Source of the DNA: Rhizobium sp. 2MFCol3.1 | GTDB taxonomy: Bacteria > Pseudomonadota > Alphaproteobacteria > Rhizobiales > Rhizobiaceae | Assembly: GCF_000377565.1 (NCBI RefSeq) | Contig: NZ_KB898365.1 | Coordinates: forward strand, 1-64,000 | DNA: 64,000 nt | Direction of reading: 5' to 3' | Shown: positions 61,703 through 64,000 of the stretch, in pieces | How positions within the stretch are numbered: the first letter of the stretch is position 1 | Layout of the letters: each line of letters opens with the position of its first letter | Program-made: the position numbers and the translations under genes | The notes under the pieces: model-generated | What the model was told of the DNA's origin: nothing | The model's database searches: none | What the model saw: the letters and a program-made list of their open reading frames with translations, nothing else

Positions 61703-62696
61703 TGTACTCGCCGGTAAGAGTTTTCAGGAACGCCAGCAGCGCCTTTATCTCATCTGAGGTTAACTTCCTGCCAAGCTGACTCACTCCCATGATCGCGATC
61801 GCTTCTGACAGGTCTGTTACCCGTCCATCATGAAAATATGGTCCGGTGAACTCAACGTTTCTCAGGCTGGGCACACGAAATACCCCTTTGTCGGTAGACT
61901 TTTGTGTAAGGGTAAACCTGCCAAGATCACCATCACCTGAGGAACTGCCGTGAGGAGGGCTTGTGAAAATGCCAAAGCGTTGGAACATGTTCCCGCCTAC
62001 GTTCGCACCTTGATGACAGGATGCGCATCCATAGTCTTTGAAAAGGCGATATCCTTCCACTTCCAAACTGGAGAGAGCGCCAGTGTCACCGGAAATATAC
62101 CGATCAAATGCCGAGTTGGGCGTGGCCAGTGAACGTTGAAACGCAGAGAGCGCATCAAGAACGGATCGTTTGTCTGGCTGGCGACCATAGACCTCCTCGA
62201 ATGCTCCCGTATAGCCTTGGTTCTGGCTGAGGCGGTCGATAATGACAGGCCATGTGACTCCCATCAAATCTTCGTCGAGCAATATTTTCTCGTTCTGGCT
62301 CTCCAAGGAAGTAAAATCTCCACGCCAGCCTAGTCGATAGATACTACCAACATTGAACACAGTCGGGGCATTGAACCGATAAGCCTGCCCGTGCTGACCT
62401 ATCGGACGCGCTGTATGCTGCGTTCCGCCAGATGTTAGGTCATGGCAAGTCATACAGGACTGGTTCTGGGCTGCTGACAGAATATTATCCGAAAAGAGCC
62501 TCTTTCCAAGAGCGACTGCGCGTTCGTCCAGCGGTGGAGGTGGTCTCAATGGAGCAAGCGGCTCTCGTCCGTCAACTGCCGCCTTGTTAGCAGCGATTGC
62601 ACTAATTCCAAGTGACAGAACCAACCCAGCGGTACAAAGAGCAAAATAGCGCCAAAGCCATTGTGGCGTCAGACCGTGTGTTCCGCGTCGACTCAA
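61659..62696 (-). CDS. Di-haem cytochrome c peroxidase (CcpA/MauG family)
   Basis: Periplasmic peroxidase with two c-type haems: CMTCH (C81, C84) and CASCH (C224, C227). A signal peptide or anchor spans residues ~15-37. RLGWRGD near 121 and the C-terminal FTGPYFHDGRVTDLSEAI are family hallmarks; 345 residues is normal. Its start overlaps the response-regulator stop by 4 bp and its end overlaps the kinase start, so this enzyme is embedded in a signalling operon. It may remove peroxide or report on it to the kinase; this is inference. Confidence 0.92.
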   Translation of the reverse strand: MSRRGTHGLTPQWLWRYFALCTAGLVLSLGISAIAANKAAVDGREPLAPLRPPPPLDERAVALGKRLFSDNILSAAQNQSCMTCHDLTSGGTQHTARPIGQHGQAYRFNAPTVFNVGSIYRLGWRGDFTSLESQNEKILLDEDLMGVTWPVIIDRLSQNQGYTGAFEEVYGRQPDKRSVLDALSAFQRSLATPNSAFDRYISGDTGALSSLEVEGYRLFKDYGCASCHQGANVGGNMFQRFGIFTSPPHGSSSGDGDLGRFTLTQKSTDKGVFRVPSLRNVEFTGPYFHDGRVTDLSEAIAIMGVSQLGRKLTSDEIKALLAFLKTLTGEYNGSKLQAPSPAKHY

Positions 62697-63415
62697 CCGG
62701 GGCGTCTCCGCTCTTCAACGGCAACCTCCGTGTCGAACATGTAGCCCGCTCCGCGCTCGGTAAGAATGAGCTTGGGGTTCGATGCATCTTCTTCCAATTT
62801 CCGCCGTAGGCGAAGGATCAAGACGTCAATGCTTCGATCGAATATCTCCTCGTCGTGCACGCGGCTTGCCGACAGCAACTGTTCGCGTGAAAGGACCTGC
62901 CGTGGAGTGTCCAAAAACGCTGTCAGGAGATTAAACTCGGCGGCCGTGAGCTTGACCTCGTCGCTACCGTCACGGATCAGCTGACGCCTTTTCACGTTAA
63001 GCTCCCAAGTAGCGAAGGAGTATATCTTTTGATCTCGCCGCTCCTGAACCTGTGGCTTTACACGCAGCGCTGCCCTCACTCTAGCCAGAAACTCCCGCAA
63101 CCCAAACGGTTTGGTCATGTAATCCGCAGCACCGAGCTCTAAGCCGAGTACCTTATCGGTTTCCTCCAAGCGATCGCCGCTGATTATGATGCTCGGAGCA
63201 TCTGTCTTGGCAGAGAGCGTTCTCACGATCTCCAAACCGTCTTCGTGGCCGAGATTGAGATCGACCACCACAAGGTCGACGGTCTCAGCCGCCAGAATCT
63301 GCCCGAGTTGATGACTATCCTTTACGCCGGTGACTCGAAACGCATGCTGCGACAGGAAGTCAATCAGGAGCGACCGCAGTTTGCTGTCATCATCGACGAT
63401 AAGAATGTGCTTCAC
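62693..63415 (-). CDS. OmpR/VirG-like response regulator
   Basis: Transcription factor of 240 residues. Receiver with acidic D8-D10, phospho-acceptor D52 (VVVDLNLG), and K102 (TKPFG); then a winged-helix output domain (about 135-230) with FDRSIDVLILRLRRKLE recognition helix and GAGYMF wing. It is first in the operon with the peroxidase and kinase. A perfect tandem repeat with 10-bp period lies 162 bp upstream, which suggests autoregulation, and similar boxes recur in front of redox and efflux genes across the window. Confidence 0.93.
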   Translation of the reverse strand: MKHILIVDDDSKLRSLLIDFLSQHAFRVTGVKDSHQLGQILAAETVDLVVVDLNLGHEDGLEIVRTLSAKTDAPSIIISGDRLEETDKVLGLELGAADYMTKPFGLREFLARVRAALRVKPQVQERRDQKIYSFATWELNVKRRQLIRDGSDEVKLTAAEFNLLTAFLDTPRQVLSREQLLSASRVHDEEIFDRSIDVLILRLRRKLEEDASNPKLILTERGAGYMFDTEVAVEERRRPG

Positions 63416-63886
63416 GGTCTATTCCACCAAGGGCTGATAATAGGAAAGGAGCTGCCCCGCCTTCGAGTCGCAGGATCTCGCTGCTTGATGTTGTTTTCGC
63501 CACCCGACGCCTTATCTCCCTCACCATCTGTTTGCCGACTTTGATCGCATCCGAGCTTGTTTTTAAAGCGCTGAGTTGTATCAAGTTGTATCAATGCCAT
63601 CATCCGACACATTCGGATACAAAACTACAATTTTTTTGTCGTGCGCGCTACAAAAAGTGTGGACACGGACGCAGCATTCTTGGGGTGGCTTGACAAGCAT
63701 GCCGACGTAGCGAGGCGGTTCGAGGAAAGCACACTTCATGTAGCGGCTTCTGAACCCCTCGGGGAGGTCATCCGGATTTCAATCAGTTTCGTTCGTAGTC
63801 GGTCGAGCCCCTAAAGACATTGCTCGGTAATACGCCCGCAACATTGTCCTTCGCGGCCTAAGGGGCTTAATCCGAAGGAGACTGGC
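63416..63886. other. Promoter region of the two-component operon
   Basis: 470 bp without a supported gene. It contains the repeat at 63577 and several TACAA words near 63620-63655 in AT-rich sequence. Short frames on the minus strand (63390-63612) overlap the operon leader and have no recognisable features. Confidence 0.45.
63577..63590 (+). promoter_or_regulatory. TGTA-N6-TGTA box upstream of the response-regulator operon
   Basis: Two perfect tandem copies of GTTGTATCAA (63575-63584, 63585-63594), one helical turn apart. It is the most regular of the boxes and suits cooperative binding of an OmpR-type dimer. Confidence 0.6.
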
Positions 63887-64000
63887 TTGAGATATTTAAT
63901 GCGACTAATAGGCGGCAAACTCCGAAAGATCAGACTACGTCGCGCGGCATCGGAATTGCTCGAACTCGACGATGCTCACCTTTCAGATATCGGAATTTCG
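63887..64000 (+). CDS. DUF1127 small protein, cut by the window end
   Basis: The first 38 codons of a DUF1127 protein. The frame reads arginine-rich RKIRLRRAASELLELDD and ends in the family hallmark HLSDIGIS. Start is TTG at 63887 with GAAGGAG 6 bp upstream; an ATG at 63899 is also in frame. DUF1127 proteins of 45-50 residues are abundant in Rhizobiaceae and linked to stress, phosphate and small-RNA phenotypes. The end lies just outside the window. Confidence 0.8.
   Translation, partial: MRYLMRLIGGKLRKIRLRRAASELLELDDAHLSDIGIS

Noticed and set aside
1..64000. CRISPR arrays, tRNA or rRNA genes, integrase attachment sites
   Set aside because: None seen: no regularly spaced repeats beyond the IS21 ends and regulatory boxes, no cloverleaf or rRNA-like sequence, no integrase gene.

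Overview
The window looks like accessory DNA (large plasmid, chromid or island) of an alphaproteobacterium of the Rhizobiaceae type. The signs are a VirA/VirG-like two-component pair, a DUF1127 gene at the right edge, many LysR genes, ABC and SSS uptake systems, and catabolic genes in short operons separated by mobile DNA. No rRNA, tRNA or CRISPR array was seen.

Layout. 1-2618 is an IS21-family element (istA/istB) that cuts a small CBASS-like defence pair (SLATT protein plus CD-NTase, 2619-3785). 4.1-6.1 kb is a membrane-anchored MsrA with a DipZ-like redoxin. 6.4-15.3 kb is an uptake and catabolic block: a polar amino-acid-type ABC transporter, two LysR regulators, a 4,5-dihydroxyphthalate-decarboxylase-like protein, an HpcH/HpaI aldolase, a RidA protein and an MlrC-like metallopeptidase. 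15.5-19.3 kb holds an epoxide hydrolase, a DUF3311 protein, a CynX-type MFS carrier and an SDR. 19.5-20.5 kb is the wreck of a TnpB-like gene with a small inverted-repeat element inserted in it. 20.6-30.1 kb holds a hydrolase, a flavin-dependent oxidase, LysR, a MetC-like PLP enzyme, DoxX, GNAT, FAD monooxygenase, homocysteine methyltransferase and a second redoxin. 30488-32137 is an intact element with terminal inverted repeats and a 7-bp target duplication that carries a full TnpB-like RuvC protein. 32.4-49.4 kb holds GATase/MOSC, P450, a second epoxide hydrolase, a formamidase-type amidase, an SSS symporter, tandem luciferase-like monooxygenases, an EmrAB-type pump, quinone oxidoreductase with TetR, a ketopantoate-reductase-like protein and a hydrolase. 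49.4-64 kb holds a peptide-type binding protein with a second msrA, an RND pump, cytochrome P460, an MHS-family carrier, and the operon response regulator / di-haem peroxidase / VirA-like hybrid kinase.

How the genes may work together. A direct-repeat box, TGTA-N6-TGTA (usually TTGTA at the left half), recurs in intergenic DNA in front of the two-component operon itself and of redoxin-msrA, epoxide hydrolase 1, the amidase-epoxide hydrolase 2-P450 run, a hydrolase, the RND pump, msrA2 and P460. The 10-bp spacing fits an OmpR/VirG-type regulator. My inference is that the peroxidase-containing two-component system commands an envelope redox-repair and detoxification regulon spread over this region. 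This and the TnpB-like element with inverted repeats are the two observations most worth checking.
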